Source of the DNA: Vitellaria paradoxa
Lineage: Eukaryota > Streptophyta > Magnoliopsida > Ericales > Sapotaceae
Reading direction: 5' to 3'
Assembly: GCA_019916065.1 (NCBI GenBank)
Contig: CM034236.1
Coordinates: 19,522,805 to 19,586,804, forward strand
Length of the DNA: 64,000 nt
Shown here: piece after piece, positions 32,851-44,530 of the stretch
How positions within the stretch are numbered: position 1 is the first letter of the stretch
Layout: every line of letters begins with the position of its first letter
Position numbers and translations under genes: made by a program
The notes under the pieces: model-generated
Told to the model about the DNA's origin: nothing
Databases searched by the model: none
Seen by the model: the letters and a program-made list of their open reading frames with translations, nothing else

Positions 32851-33726
32851 AAAAAGAGAAACATAAATAAAAATAAATAAAACTATGAAGTTAATCATAA
32901 AGTTGCAAGTAGAAACAGAAAATGGACAGAGAGGGGTTGGGAGAAGAAATGAAATATAGAAAAAAAAAATATTGCTCAACTCTTCATGGACAAGAATGCT
33001 TACCCGATCCAACAGGTAACTGGATGTCACAAAAATGACCATTTCAGTCTATTTTCCACTGCATTAATCACTGAGCAAAAACAACTATGATTAAGTATAA
33101 ACATGTTCATAATAATATATTTAATAGCTTGCCATATTTACAGGCAAATAAATTACCGACATATTTTCAAAGTTTAAGTCACCTAGTTCACCAATATATA
33201 GGATCCATTGATATATCCAAATTAAAAATATACATGTATATATGCAAATTGTGTGGAAAAGTTTTCACCCTTAATTAGCATGGACTTGCATACAAGAAAA
33301 GAGTGAAATGAAGCGGATAGAGGGATCCTTGACAAGGGACGTTTTAACATTCAAGTTAGGAGCTGGTAAAATCACTTATAAACTCATATAAATAAAGAGA
33401 TCGAGAGAGAGCACCTCTTACCATGCACATGCCTTTAAATTTATAGATGTAAAATGTGTAACAGATACTATCTTGATTTGAGTATAGTAGTGGTAAATGG
33501 GGCATTAAATGATGGTAATGATATAAGTATTGAGATTGATGAAAAATTGACTTTAAAGTGACCTATTTAGACATACGCTGAACTATATATGCTTAGTTGT
33601 AAAAACTAACCACTCCAAAAATCTACAGGTTTGCTTGTTCCTTTTACTTTGCAGGATATAAATTCAGGCTACAAAACTAGGTGATTCATAGTTTATTTTG
33701 TTCAACACGATACCTAAAGAAATTTT
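32851..33726. other. AT-rich intergenic stretch
   Basis: No supported gene. A minus-strand segment near 33008-33062 has splice-like borders, but every frame has a stop. Confidence 0.5.
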
Positions 33727-33731
33727 AAATT
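33727..33731. other. Outer pentamer AAATT, left of Tat complex
   Basis: AAATT directly outside the inverted LTR. The same five bases lie directly outside the 3' LTR at 50812-50816. Probably the target duplication of the whole composite, though AT-rich pentamers match by chance fairly often. Confidence 0.45.
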
Positions 33732-34360
33732 TGTTCGGCAACAAAAGCTTGCTACCTGAACTGCTCACCAAGCCAATCGAAAATTTGTCCGTCGACCTGC
33801 CGAACACAATCAAAACAGAGGTTATGGCCGAAGTGTGGGTCCTTGATTGGAAAACCCTCCAATACTTAAGTCAACATGTGCTTTTAGAAAATTAAGGAAA
33901 GAAATGAATAATGCACTTAGTTGATGACCGACCCTAAAATGTGTTCGGGTTCTACCTCTCAAGTGCAAGAGGGTGGTCGTAGTCTTACTCGGTGAGAACC
34001 GAGGTCATCTCCACAAGAAGGGCTTTGTTAAAAGTTCTAGATTTGTTCTTTTAATTAGTAGGTGATCCTAAGTTAATCTAAACTAATTTTGAATTTATAT
34101 AATGCTTGAGTATGGTTGGGTTGAGAATGGTGAAGCGAAGGAATTGTGATTCTAAAGTAAGATAAAAACACTACAAATAAAATAACTAAGACAATCTTGG
34201 CTTCGAACCAAATCCGGTAGTGGGATAGTTATGGTTTATTCAAACGCATTGATAACTCAACCTAGCAATCGCACATGCTTTGCTAGGTCGGAAGATATTT
34301 CATTAAAACCTAATTTATGGAACTCAAAGTAAGCGGAGGCTTTTGAAATTAATTTCGAAC

Positions 34361-34709
34361 TCATCGGGACATTGAATCGAACACCTAGTATGCATGAGCG
34401 TTAACTCGTAACCAGGTTTCGATTGTAACACGGATGAACCGATTTCTTAAGAAAACCTCAAGTTATGGTTTTATGAAAATAGGTTACAAATCACCGGGTC
34501 ATTGAACCAACCACTTGGTGTGCACGAGTGGCCAATCGTAACCAAGCTTTGGTTATAACACGAGTGATTGATTTCAAAAGTAAACCAAATTTGGGTTTTG
34601 GAAAATATATTTCTAACTCACTGGGACATTGAACTAAACATTTGGTGTGCACAAGTAAAAACTTGTAACCAAGCAATGGTTGTAACACAAGTGAGTTGAT
34701 TTCGAAAGA
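34361..34709. repeat. Three tandem copies, ~128 bp
   Basis: Copies start near 34361, 34491 and 34618 with 'tca(c/t)(c/t)gggacattgaa', 'gtaaccaagc' and 'taacac(g/a)ag' landmarks. Confidence 0.8.
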
Positions 34710-34894
34710 ACCTTAGCTCACTATGAAATTTCAAGTAGAAATCAAAAATATGTTTCATTGAAAAGAATATTTTACATTTGAGTTCACCAAACTACCACAC
34801 CACCTTCAATGGCTTGAAGCCAAGGACAAACCCTAACCTAACATATTTGAACTTTGAATAGGAAAATAAACATGCAAACCATCCATTAATGTAA

Positions 34895-35078
34895 AACGAA
34901 CAAGTACGAAGTAAAAACGAAAAATGGAAAGCAAAAACGAAATACTATGAAGTAAAAGTGAAAGACGAAAAGCGAAAACGAAATACTACAAAGTAAAAAC
35001 GAAAGATGAAAGACACAAACGAAGTACTACAACGTAAAAGCGAAAGACGAAAAACAAAAATGAAGTACTTTAAATTGA
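34895..35078. repeat. Minisatellite, ~48 bp, about four copies
   Basis: Repeats of 'gaagtaaaa-cgaaagacgaaa--aaaacgaa(a/g)tacta'. Purine-rich on the plus strand. Confidence 0.75.
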
Positions 35079-36295
35079 AAATATTGAGAAGAAAGAAACT
35101 TACATGTAAACCCTAAAGTGAAAATAACATAAACTCTTCGAACAATCCAAAATAAGATGAAACGGCTAACGTAGGGTTAAAGGTCTGAAAAAAAAGATCC
35201 CTATTACATCAGAAATTATCTTATTTATAATGGTACATAACTCAAGGGTAAAATTATAAATTTATAATTCAAACTTTATCCTAAAAGTTTGCTGGAAGAG
35301 TCGTCATGAGCGCCCAAGGTAGGTGCAGGGCACCCATAGCCTAGCTGTCCAAAGGTGTTTGATGAAGTCCTCAATCAACTGCTCCAAAACCTCCTCTCGG
35401 TGAGCGCCCATCTGATTCACAATGGGGCGCTCGTGATTGAAGTGGGGCGTCCATGGTGAGTGCACTCCAACTGTTTGACAAAATTCTTCTAAGAACCAGC
35501 TTTTCTACCCAAATCATACTCTCGGTGGGCGGCCATCTAATCTATGGTGGGGTGCCCATACCACCAATGGGGCACTCATGATTGATGTGGGGCACCCATG
35601 CCTCTCCACCTTCATCCACAACTTTGATTCCTTGCTCTTTTAGCTCTTCTTTTCATCTTTCTACCTCAAATGAAACACCAAACACCTATAAACATCCACA
35701 AGTATATAAATCAGCTCACTTCATTATAACTTATGAGATTTATGTACCTAAAGCACTTAAAACCAATTGCAAAATCATGGTGAAATAACATTATATGTGC
35801 TCAATCAGTTGGCAATAATGAGCATATCTAGATTTCTAAGTTAAGTGTGGTATTTATAGTATGGTAAAATAAATAAAGTAATACCCATAAATTGGGTAGC
35901 AATGATACCTTATGATGTCCATCTCTTACTTTTCTTTAAATGCCTTTCACTTCTCATTTAATGCCCTTATTTCCCATTTAATGCGCGTGGGCGATTAGAT
36001 GTGTCTGAGTAGCTAAAATACAGCTCTAGAACTGTCCACCTGTCACATCTGTTTGCCACTTATAATGAGACAAACTAACTTTGTTAACTTTTAGTCAATA
36101 AATCCAGTTCATTTATTACCATTGGGTATTTATGGTTAAGGGTGCATTTACAAAATAGTGGGACCCATACTTAGCAAATGCGCATCTGTTAGACCAACGT
36201 CGACCACCTTAACACCACGTTTGGCAAAACACCACGTGCCCCATATAAAGTGCTTGGCATCTTGCTACGTGGCTCAAATTTACTCTGTTCCAACA

Positions 36296-36490
36296 TTATG
36301 CCCCCACTTTCGTTGGGATAACTTATTTCCCAAGCAGAGTAGACAGTATACGAACCGAATCTCACCTGGCATTCATAGAGTCTTTTCAAATACCTCATAA
36401 TGACCTTATTTCTTATGCACATTCTTGTGATTGGTGACTTCCGCCTTACTTATTGCACGTGACACGTCTCGTCGTTATCCCAATCCGTGT
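36296..36490 (-). mobile_element. Inverted internal 3' fragment of the Tat element
   Basis: Reverse complement of sequence just upstream of the 3' LTR (about 49950-50132), including GGTGAGATTCGGTTCGTATAC and GACGTGTCACGTGCAA. Homology fades near 36475-36490, where it meets the plus-strand LTR head-to-head. Confidence 0.8.
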
Positions 36491-36495
36491 CATAA

Positions 36496-37170
36496 TGTTG
36501 GAACTGAGTAAATTTGAGACACGTGGCACCATGTCGAGCACTTTATATACGGCACGTGGCATTTTGCCGAGCGTGGTGTTAAAGTGATCGGCGTTGATCT
36601 AACTATGCGTATTTGCTAAATATGGGTCCCACTATTTTGTAAATGCACCCTTAACCATAAGTGCCCAATGGCAATAAATGAACCAGATTTATTGACTAAA
36701 AGTTAACCAAGTTACTTTGTTTCATTACAAGTGGCCAATAGATGTGACAGGTGGACAGTTCTAGAACTGTATTTCAGCTACTCAGACACATCTAATCGCC
36801 CATGCGCATTAAATGGGAAATAAGGAAATTAAATGAGAAGTGAATGGTATTTAAAGAAAAGTAAGAGATGGACATCAAAAGGTATCATTGCTACCCAATT
36901 TCTGGGTATTACTTTATTTATTTTACCATACTATAAATATCATACTTAACTCAGAAATCCAGGTACGCTCATTATTGCCAATTAAGTGCATTATTCATTT
37001 CTTTCCTTAATTCTCTAAAAGTACTTGCTTACTTAAGCATCGGAGGATTTTTTAGTCTAGGACCCACACTCTGGTTGTAACTTCTGTTTTGATTGTGCTC
37101 GACAGGTCAGCGAACGGATTTCTGGTTAGCGTGATAAGCAATTTAGGCAGCGAACTTTTGTTGCCGAACA
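36496..37170 (+). repeat. 5' LTR of the Tat element
   Basis: 675 bp, TGTTGGAACTG...TTGCCGAACA. A TATA box CTATAAATAT lies at 36931-36940. The bases just before it are CATAA, the same as before the other two LTR copies. Confidence 0.9.
36931..36940 (+). promoter_or_regulatory. TATA box in the 5' LTR
   Basis: CTATAAATAT. The corresponding site in the 3' LTR is TTATAAATAC near 50569, and the inverted LTR also has it. Confidence 0.6.
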
Positions 37171-37189
37171 TTTGGTGCCTACCATAAGG
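37171..37189 (+). other. Degenerate primer binding site
   Basis: TTTGGTGCCTACCATAAGG sits directly after the LTR. Many plant Tat elements have TTTGGCGCCCACCGTGGGG here from memory; the differences are C-to-T and G-to-A changes, as expected from decay of methylated cytosines. Confidence 0.6.
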
Positions 37190-37339
37190 CACTTACTCTG
37201 TTTTTCACATATTTCCGTTCTCTTAATACATTTATTCTTTTCAATCTCATGGACAATGAATTTAGGCGAGAACATAACTCCTCCACTTTCTCCACACGTG
37301 GGGGATGAGACCATTCCAGCAAAAACTAGATGAAGCGCG

Positions 37340-38770
37340 TTGGTTATTCAAACTTCGGGATTAGAGCCCACAAGGAGGAGAAAGATAGAAGACCCAGAGG
37401 CGGCAAAATGGAAAGAGGAACTACTAGCTAATGCTAATGAGAAGCATGCTGAGTTGGACAAGATCCTTTTGGAGTTGAGCAAAGAGAAGGAAAAGTCAGC
37501 GGCACTTGACGGGGCCGATCCCAATGACTCGGAGTCTGATTTAAATGGAAGTTATGACACCATGTATAGTGATCCGAAGGATGCAGGTGATAAAGAGGCA
37601 GGAGAACCCAACGAAGTGCAATCTTACTGCAGACGTGGAGTTATTTTTTCTCGAAAGGAGATCCTTATTTCCAAGTCTTTTAAAGAACGCGCCATGCAAG
37701 CTAGCACCTAGAAATCTTGCAGTTGGAAGGTGAAAGGCCTCCAAAATTCTACCATGAAGGAGATTTTCATAAGAAGAAGCAGGCAAGTTTAGGAAAAATC
37801 GTGACGCTAGTGAAGGCTCCTCTAGCAGCGACAAAGCTCCCATAAAGCCAAAGAAGTCAGGCAAAACAAAGACGGAGCAGAAAGGGCAATATGGTAAATG
37901 GGAAACTCCTGATCAGAGTACCCGTATGATGGCAAGAAATGCCTTGGGGAAAATTTCAGCCTCTCTATTTGTCAAAGAAATTTACGAGACAGAACCGCTG
38001 GAGAAGTTTCAGGCTCTAAGGCTTAATCTATATGATGGGAAGTTAGATCCTCTAGCGCATTACCATCATTACATGCAAGTAATGACACTTTGGAGCTAGA
38101 ATGACAATCTGATGTGTAGGGTATTCTCCTTAAGCTTGGGGGATATGGCTTTTTAGTAGTTTTATAAATTGCCACCTAAAAGCATTAGAAGCTGGTAGCA
38201 GCTCGCAGAAGAATTCATTGTGTAGTTTTTGGCTAATGCCAAACAACCAAAGGCTGCTGAGGTTCTCCTCATGATGAAAAGAAAAGCTAGTGAAAGCTTA
38301 AGGAATTATTCTCGGAGATACATAGAGCTTTATAGTGAAGTAGAAGGATGCTCAGAGTAGTTGGCGGTGACCTCATTCAAACTAGGATTATGAAAGGAGG
38401 ACAGGTTCTGGCTATCCCTAACAAAGAAGCATACGGCCAACATGTCTAACCTTATGTGCAGAATTGAAAAATATGCCTAGGTTGAAGACGAAATGAGGCT
38501 AGATGAGCAAAAAGAAGGAAAATCTCAGGCCCCTAAAAAGGATAAAGGCAAGGGGAAGAGGCCTGAATATTCTAGAGAGGGAAAGTTAGTTTTTGAGGCT
38601 ATCAACATAGTGTTTAAGGAGCCTATCTTTAGAATTCTTCCCCAGATTTGAGACAGGCCATACTTCAGTTGGCCAAAGAGCTGCATAACTTTCCAAGCAA
38701 AAAAAACATAAGGATTACTGTGCCTACCACCAGGACAGGGTGCATCATACCGGGTTTTGCCATTCTTTAT
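37340..38770 (+). pseudogene. Tat gag region
   Basis: A hydrophilic N-terminal frame (37340-37711, DPEAAKWKEELLAN, coiled-coil-like) is followed in other frames by the retrotransposon gag domain: LYDGKLDPLAHYHHYMQVM (about 38025-38085), CRVFSLSLGDMAF, FYKLPPKSIRSW and the basic region KKDKGKGKRPEY (about 38530). Gag would assemble the particle. Several amber codons (TAG for TGG or CAG) and frameshifts interrupt it. No CCHC zinc knuckle is visible, as in many Tat elements. Confidence 0.8.
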
Positions 38771-39083
38771 GGCAACATTTAGAGAACCTAGTAAGATAAG
38801 TCCACTTAAGAGAATACATCGACGAATCCAGAAGCGAGAACACCAAGGGTCCCCCCCAAGTCTAATAAGGGGATCAGAGAAGAAGAAGGAAGGATGTTGT
38901 TGAACAAGATTACGTGGAAGATACCGAGTTCTCGCCGAGAATGAGGGCGCGTAGAGAAGTAAACAGGCCCGCAGTCATTCATATAATTCATATGGAGTAA
39001 TGCCCCTAGAGTGTGATTACCTATCCACCAGCGAGTTGAGCGGGAGAAATCCTTGGAGTTACTGGTCAATCAAATGAACGCAT

Positions 39084-39530
39084 ATGAAAAGAAAGTGCTC
39101 GGGAATAACATTCTATGAAGATGAATATTCTGAAGTTTGGCGACCACATAATGATGCTCTAGTAATTACTTTGAAAATATTTGAATCACATATGAAGAGG
39201 GTCTTGGTAGATACTGGAAGCTCAATAGAGATCATGTTCCCCAATTTCTTCAAGAAGCTTGGCCTGATGGAAGAAGACTTGGAACCAGCAGAATGCCCAC
39301 TCATAGATTTTCAACTCTACACTTGTTTGGCTTCTAGGCAGGGTCATTATCGCAGTCTGTGTAGGCCCTGTGGAGCACGAGGTGGAATTCATGGTGATTG
39401 ACTCTCCATCTTCCTACAACACCGTAATAGGGAGATATTGGATTCATTCGTTGAAGGCCATCCCCTCAACCTACTGCTAAGTGTTGAAGTTCCCTTATGG
39501 TGAAGAGGTGAACAAGGTTAAGAGGGATCA
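39084..39530 (+). pseudogene. Tat protease
   Basis: Retropepsin-like segment with the catalytic triad in VLVDTGSSIEIMFPNFFKKL (about 39208-39260), within an open frame 39084-39401. A frame change follows before the VEFMVIDSPSSYN-like part (about 39375). It would cleave the gag-pol polyprotein. The active site is intact, but upstream and downstream frames are broken. Confidence 0.8.
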
Positions 39531-39802
39531 GGATACATCGCGAAGATGTTTCATTGCCGCCCTTAAATCCAAACTACTTCCTAAATAAGTCCAGCTGACA
39601 GAGTTGCCCGAGAATGCCCCAAAGATCGATGATATTGGAGGAGATCCAGAGAATAAAGCAGTAGAAAGTCTGGAAAAGTTCCAAGTGGGCCCTGCCAAGG
39701 ACGATAGATTTTTTTAATCAGGTCCAACTTGAGTACAGAAGAAAAACTAGAGCTAACAAAATCTCATACCCTGAATGGTTGGCAAAACCTGTGATTTAAA
39801 AG

Positions 39803-40480
39803 GTGAGAAAGTCAACATTGCAACATGCAGAGGCTATTATCGAGGAGGCTAGCAGGCTGTTAGAGGCAGAGGCCATCAGGAAAGTCTTATACCCTGAATG
39901 GTTGGCTAACACAGTCGTGGTTAGAAAGAAGAACGAGAAGTGGAGGGTTTGTGTAGATTACACGGACCTAAACAAAGCTTGTCCCAAGGATCCATTGCCC
40001 TTACCAAAGATCAATCGACTCATCGACTCAACAGTTGGGAGCTCTAGAATTTCTTTTTTGGATGCTTATAGAGGGTAACACTAGATCCCTATGTATGGCC
40101 TTGATGAGGAGAAAACATCATTCATCCCCCCAAGAGGGGTGTATGTTATAGGGTCATGTTGTTTAGGTTAAAAAATGCTGGTGCCACGTACCAACGACTT
40201 GTCACGAAACTTTTTAAGGACCTTGGCAAAACAATGTTGATGTGTACATAGAAGACATGGTGGTAAAGAGCAAAGAGTCAGAAACCCATCTCCACAACTT
40301 GCAGCGTGTTTTTTCCACTCCTAATAGATACGGGTTAAAGCTCAACGCCACCAAATGTGCCTTTGGAGTAAGCTCTGCCATGTTCTTGGGCCATTTGGTC
40401 AACAGAAGGGGAATTGAAGCTGATTCCGACCAGATTAAAGCTATACAGTCAATCTCCCCACGTACAAAGGAGGTTTAGAA
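39803..40480 (+). pseudogene. Tat reverse transcriptase
   Basis: Starts with YPEWLANTVVVRKKNEKWRV and CVDYTDLNKACPKDPLPLP (39890-40005), the N-terminal RT motifs. It then has SFLDAYRG followed by a stop. The catalytic YVDD-type box is VYIEDMVVKS (about 40233-40262), with the first catalytic Asp changed to Glu, and CAFGVSSAMFLGHLV follows. A frameshift lies between 40080 and 40242. Enzyme inactive on both counts. Confidence 0.85.
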
Positions 40481-40619
40481 GCTTACAGGAATAGTAGCGG
40501 CATTAAACAGATTTATCAGCCGAGTGTTAGACAAATATTGACCATTCTTTAAGCTTCTAAAAGCGGCAAGTAGAATGGTCTGGGACAACGAAGCAGACCA
40601 AGCACTAGATAAACTTAAA

Positions 40620-41040
40620 GAGTATCTGACAACTGCCTCGATTTTATCGACTCCCTAACTAGGGGACGTGCTTCAGTTGTACTTGGCAGTCTCAGAGCAT
40701 GCAGTCAGTGCTGTCTTACTTAAAGAAGAAGAAGAAAAGCAAAAGCCCATTTACTACGCAAGTAAGACTTTACGGGGGGTAGAAACTAGATACCTCTCCC
40801 TGGAAAAGTTGACATTGGCGCTAGTAATGGCCTCTAGGAAGCTTACCCACAACTTTCATGCTCACATTATTCAGGTGGTGACAGATCAATAGATTGGCCA
40901 TCTTTTGAAGAAAGCCAACATCACGGGGAGGATGGCCAAGTGGGGTAGTTTCACTTGGAGTAACAGCAATAAAGGCACAAGTCTTGGTGGATTTTGTGGC
41001 TGAGTTTACCACTCCAACCCTAGAACTGATATAAGAAGTA
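40620..41040 (+). pseudogene. Tat first RNase H
   Basis: LYLAVSEHAVSAVLLKEEEE, then QKPIYYASKTL and YLSLEKLTLALVMASRKL (40668-40892), the gypsy RNase H that removes RNA template. Ends QVVTDQ then TAG where the family has a further motif. Connection to the next domain is frame-broken. Confidence 0.8.
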
Positions 41041-41079
41041 TGGCAAATCGAGGTCAACACTGAAGTTGTTGCCGACCAC

Positions 41080-41640
41080 GAAGTAGCTGCACCTTTATGG
41101 TAGATAGAGGTGTATGGATCCTTATCCAAAAGGGGGGTTGGAGTAGGTGTAGCTTTAACAACCCCAGAAAGGTTAACAATGAATACGTAATAAAATTGGG
41201 CTTTAAAGCCATGAATAATAAAGCAGAGTATGAGGCTCTCCTGGCTGGGCTTAATATTGCTCGATGACTCTTTGCTAAGAATGTAGTAATAAAGACTAAT
41301 TTGCAGTTGGTAGCAAATCAATTAAAAGGTGAGCATTTGGCGAGGAGCGAAAGAATGGCTGAGTACATGGAGTTAACGAATAAAAAGCTGGGGCACTTTA
41401 ATGCTGTAAGTATTGAGCTTATAGGAAGGGATCACAATACCCATACGAATGCAATTGCAACTTTGGCTGCATCTCTAAGAACCAATCTTATAGACATTGT
41501 TTTCTTGGAGGTACTTGATAAGCCGAGCGTGTCTAAAGGAAATGAATTGGCATGTGTTCAATTGGGCCTATCTTGGATGGATCCGATAGTCTCCTATTTG
41601 AAAGATGGCATGCTCCCAGATGATAAAGATTAGGCAAGGA
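41080..41640 (+). pseudogene. Second, archaeal-like RNase H (aRNH)
   Basis: KLGFKAMNNKAEYEALLAGL (41195-41255) and VIKTNLQLVANQLKGEH are the plant-acquired aRNH motifs. The open frame 41301-41633 continues with RDHNTHTNAIATLAASL. This extra RNase H between pol RNase H and integrase is known mainly from the Tat clade and supports the lineage call. Stops before 41190 inactivate it. Confidence 0.8.
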
Positions 41641-41835
41641 AGCTGAGGATCAAGGCTACCAAATTTCGGCTCTTTCTTGATGGTAAATTGTACAAGAAGT
41701 CCTTTACTGGTCCCTATCTCCTATGTGTTCATCTAGATAAAGTGTAGGATTTTCTTTGTAAGATACACGAAGGAGTTTGTGAAGCACATAGTTGGGGCAG
41801 ATCACTGGCTCATAGGGTAATTACTTAAGGATATT
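41640..41835 (+). pseudogene. Integrase N-terminus, left half of zinc finger
   Basis: Reads LRIKATKFRLFLDGKLYKK and KIHEGVCEAHSWGRSLAHRV, the His-His half of the HHCC finger, up to the insertion point. The Cys-Cys half resumes at 44531. Confidence 0.8.
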
Positions 41836-44525
41836 TATCACACCCCTACTTTAGAATACATATTTAGTCCCTTTAACTAGGGTGGATGTCCATAAAATCC
41901 TTCAACATAACATCTCACAAATTGTTACTCTATATTTATTTCTCTCAAACACTATAAATTATTACTTAACTAGGAATTAAAATGGAGAAATAGACATCTT
42001 GGGTTCCTTTCCAGCAAATGCAGCCATGCCCTATCTCAACTTGAAAATTTTAAAATTTAGGTGTGAGTGTCTCACACTCAATAGAAGTGTTATACTTAAA
42101 ATAAAACATAATAAATTATTCACACTTTTATTGTATTTTTCTATTATTATATAATCTATCGTTATCTCCATTCTCATCACATATTCATTAGAACTCATCT
42201 CCTGACTGACCAGCTCATGACATGCATCCACGATCGATTACACAACTAGAAGTCTCACAAATAATCAAGAATTAAATTCAGCAATGATAGCAACATCACA
42301 CCACATCATTAATAGTATAGTTCTTTTATCAACTCGTAGTATTACGTTATACCTTCTCTGGCATTATATCACCATATCAAAAATACCATGTTCCAATTTT
42401 CAACCTCATCTCCCCATTTTACCAAGTCTTACGATGGTAAAAGAATTATCTTAATGCATCATGACAACCACATGCCCCATCTGGCAGTGTCGTGTTAGGT
42501 ATGTATGGAGAATAATTTAAATGTTTATGTAACACACAGTTGGCCCCATCTGGCCTATGAGTTGAACGCTCAACTTTGGACAGTGACTTTATTTAGCATA
42601 TCCCATTGGCCCCATCTGGCCTCAAATTCTAGCCCCATTTGGCCTCATATATAATCTTATCTGACCTAGCCCCATCTAGTCTCATCTTTGGTCCTATCTA
42701 ACCTGGCCCTATCTAGCCTCAATGCACGTGTAATGCACACAATTCATGCTACGCGATGTTATTTATTATTTTAACTATTGTTATGATTTATTATTATTTC
42801 TCTCAAGTAAAAAAAAATATCATTTCACATATACCATACCATAACAATCATAGTTCATCATTATCACAATTAATTAACAAACAGTAAATAATTCCTCACG
42901 TAAAATATCAATCCACATACTCATATTTCAAAAGCAATCATATATCCCCATCAATACCATGAATTCATAATTCTTTACATAATAACGACAACTCTACTAA
43001 CTATCATTCTGTAAATACACATAATTCAACATTAATCAAATTAATTCTCTAAGTAAAAATATCAACACTCACATTTATTATTTTATTTATAGTCATAAGT
43101 CACATCGCATAATCAATTCATAAACGGTCAATATTTTTATTTTTACCAAAAATAATTTCTCTTACAAAATTATAAATTTTTTTTATAATCATTTAATATT
43201 TTTCATAAATAATTTATTTCCTAAATAATCAACACTTTATCATCAACCCAAGTCCTGCATAAATAATTAATATTTAAATATAAATAATTTCAAATATAAT
43301 TATTATTTCCCATAAATAATCACAACTCACTAATTAATATTAAATCAATAAAGATAACCAAACCATAATTATTATATCATAATTATTTATAATTCTCTAT
43401 CAATACAATAATTTCATGAATAATCAATTTTTTTCTACAAAAATAATTTTTAAATAAAAATATTAATTATAATAAATTTTTTTGAAATAACCCCAATTTC
43501 TCATTACAAAATTAACTCACAGCAATTATTATTTCTTATTACAAATAATTAAATATGAAAGAGATAGAATTTATTAATTTGCATTTATTACCTTTTACTT
43601 TTAAGTTTAACACACCCACCTGGATAGCAAATGTTTCGAAAAATCAATTTATTGGAATGGTCATTGCGGATTATTCTCGGGTCCTAATTTTATCCCACAT
43701 AAATTATACAAATCAGAAATTAAATAGTTAAAACACAGATTAAATCAGTTAAAAATGCAACCACTACATCGTCCATATATTTTATTTATTTTACTTCCTA
43801 TAAAAATTAATTTAGAGTCTAATAAAATAAATCAACTTACCTTGATGATTTGCCAAAATTTCTAAATTTTCTTCCCCTCTCCCTAATTTTTTCTTCCTTC
43901 CTCTCGACTTCTTCTTCTGTTTTTTTTTTTTTTTCCTCCTCTTTCCCTGGTTGTCTTCTATCCTTTTTTACCCACAATTTACCCATTCCTATGTATATAT
44001 ACTTAAGTCACCCCTCAACCGTCCTTATCCTATCATATATTTTTTTTTTCCACTTAGCAATACACCATGTGGCTTCCTCAGTAAATGTTCACACATCACA
44101 CTATACACATCATCTTGCTACCTAACTAATATAGACATATATATACATTCCCACCATCAATATCTTTTATATTAATAAATTAATTATAACACTAATTTTT
44201 TTCCTCCTTCTCGGTTTTTCCTTCTACCAGCCGCCCAGCCAACACACACATATATATCACCCATACTCACATACATTCACACACATGGCACACTTGGCGG
44301 CCAAGCAAAAAGGTTCCAGGAGGCACCACCCTCAAATCAACCCATTAACTTAATTAATTAACTAATTATAATTAACTCACTAATTAATAAGTTATAAAAA
44401 TATTATTCCAATTAAGGTTAGTAACATTTGAAATAATTCGAAATAATACCACACCTAAAATTCCTAAGCATAAAAAAATTAAATTAATAATGTATTTAAA
44501 AATAATAAAAATTTAGGATGTCATA
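41836..44525 (-). mobile_element. 2.69-kb solo LTR in integrase, TSD ATATT
   Basis: ATATT at 41831-41835 and 44526-44530; removing one copy and the insert restores the integrase sequence. On the minus strand the ends are TATGACATCC and GGGGTGTGATA, i.e. the usual TGTGACATCC/GGGTGTGACA type with G-to-A and C-to-T changes. No gag/pol. It has a degenerate GCCCCATCTGGCCT repeat (42470-42730), otherwise AT-rich. A different family from the solo LTR at 25078-28757. Confidence 0.75.
42470..42730. repeat. Short repeats of GCCCCATCTGGCCT
   Basis: About nine imperfect copies spaced irregularly within the inserted LTR. Confidence 0.8.
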
Positions 44526-44530
44526 ATATT

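Larger units (their letters stand above)
33924..35806. mobile_element. 1.88-kb insertion in the inverted LTR, TSD AGTTG
   Basis: AGTTG occurs at 33919-33923 and 35807-35811, and the LTR sequence is continuous when one copy is removed. The inserted DNA starts ATGACCGACCC and ends GTGCTCAATC. The left part ('ctcggtgagaaccgaggtcatctccacaag' type) resembles the U5 end of plant gypsy LTRs on the minus strand, so it is probably a solo LTR; TG..CA ends do not coincide exactly with the TSD. It holds a three-copy ~128-bp repeat and a ~48-bp minisatellite. No coding capacity. Confidence 0.65.
33732..36295 (-). mobile_element. Inverted third LTR of the Tat family, interrupted
   Basis: Minus-strand copy of the same LTR as 36496-37170 and 50133-50811. 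Without the insertion at 33924-35806 and its duplication it is 676 bp, equal to the others (675 and 679). On the minus strand it starts TGTTGGAACAG at 36295 and ends TTGCCGAACA at 33732. It is preceded (plus side) by internal 3' sequence with a GTGGGGG tract, so it is a 3'-type LTR. Confidence 0.85.

Noticed and set aside
33008..33062. Minus-strand segment with good splice-like borders
   Set aside because: All three frames contain stops, so it is not coding.
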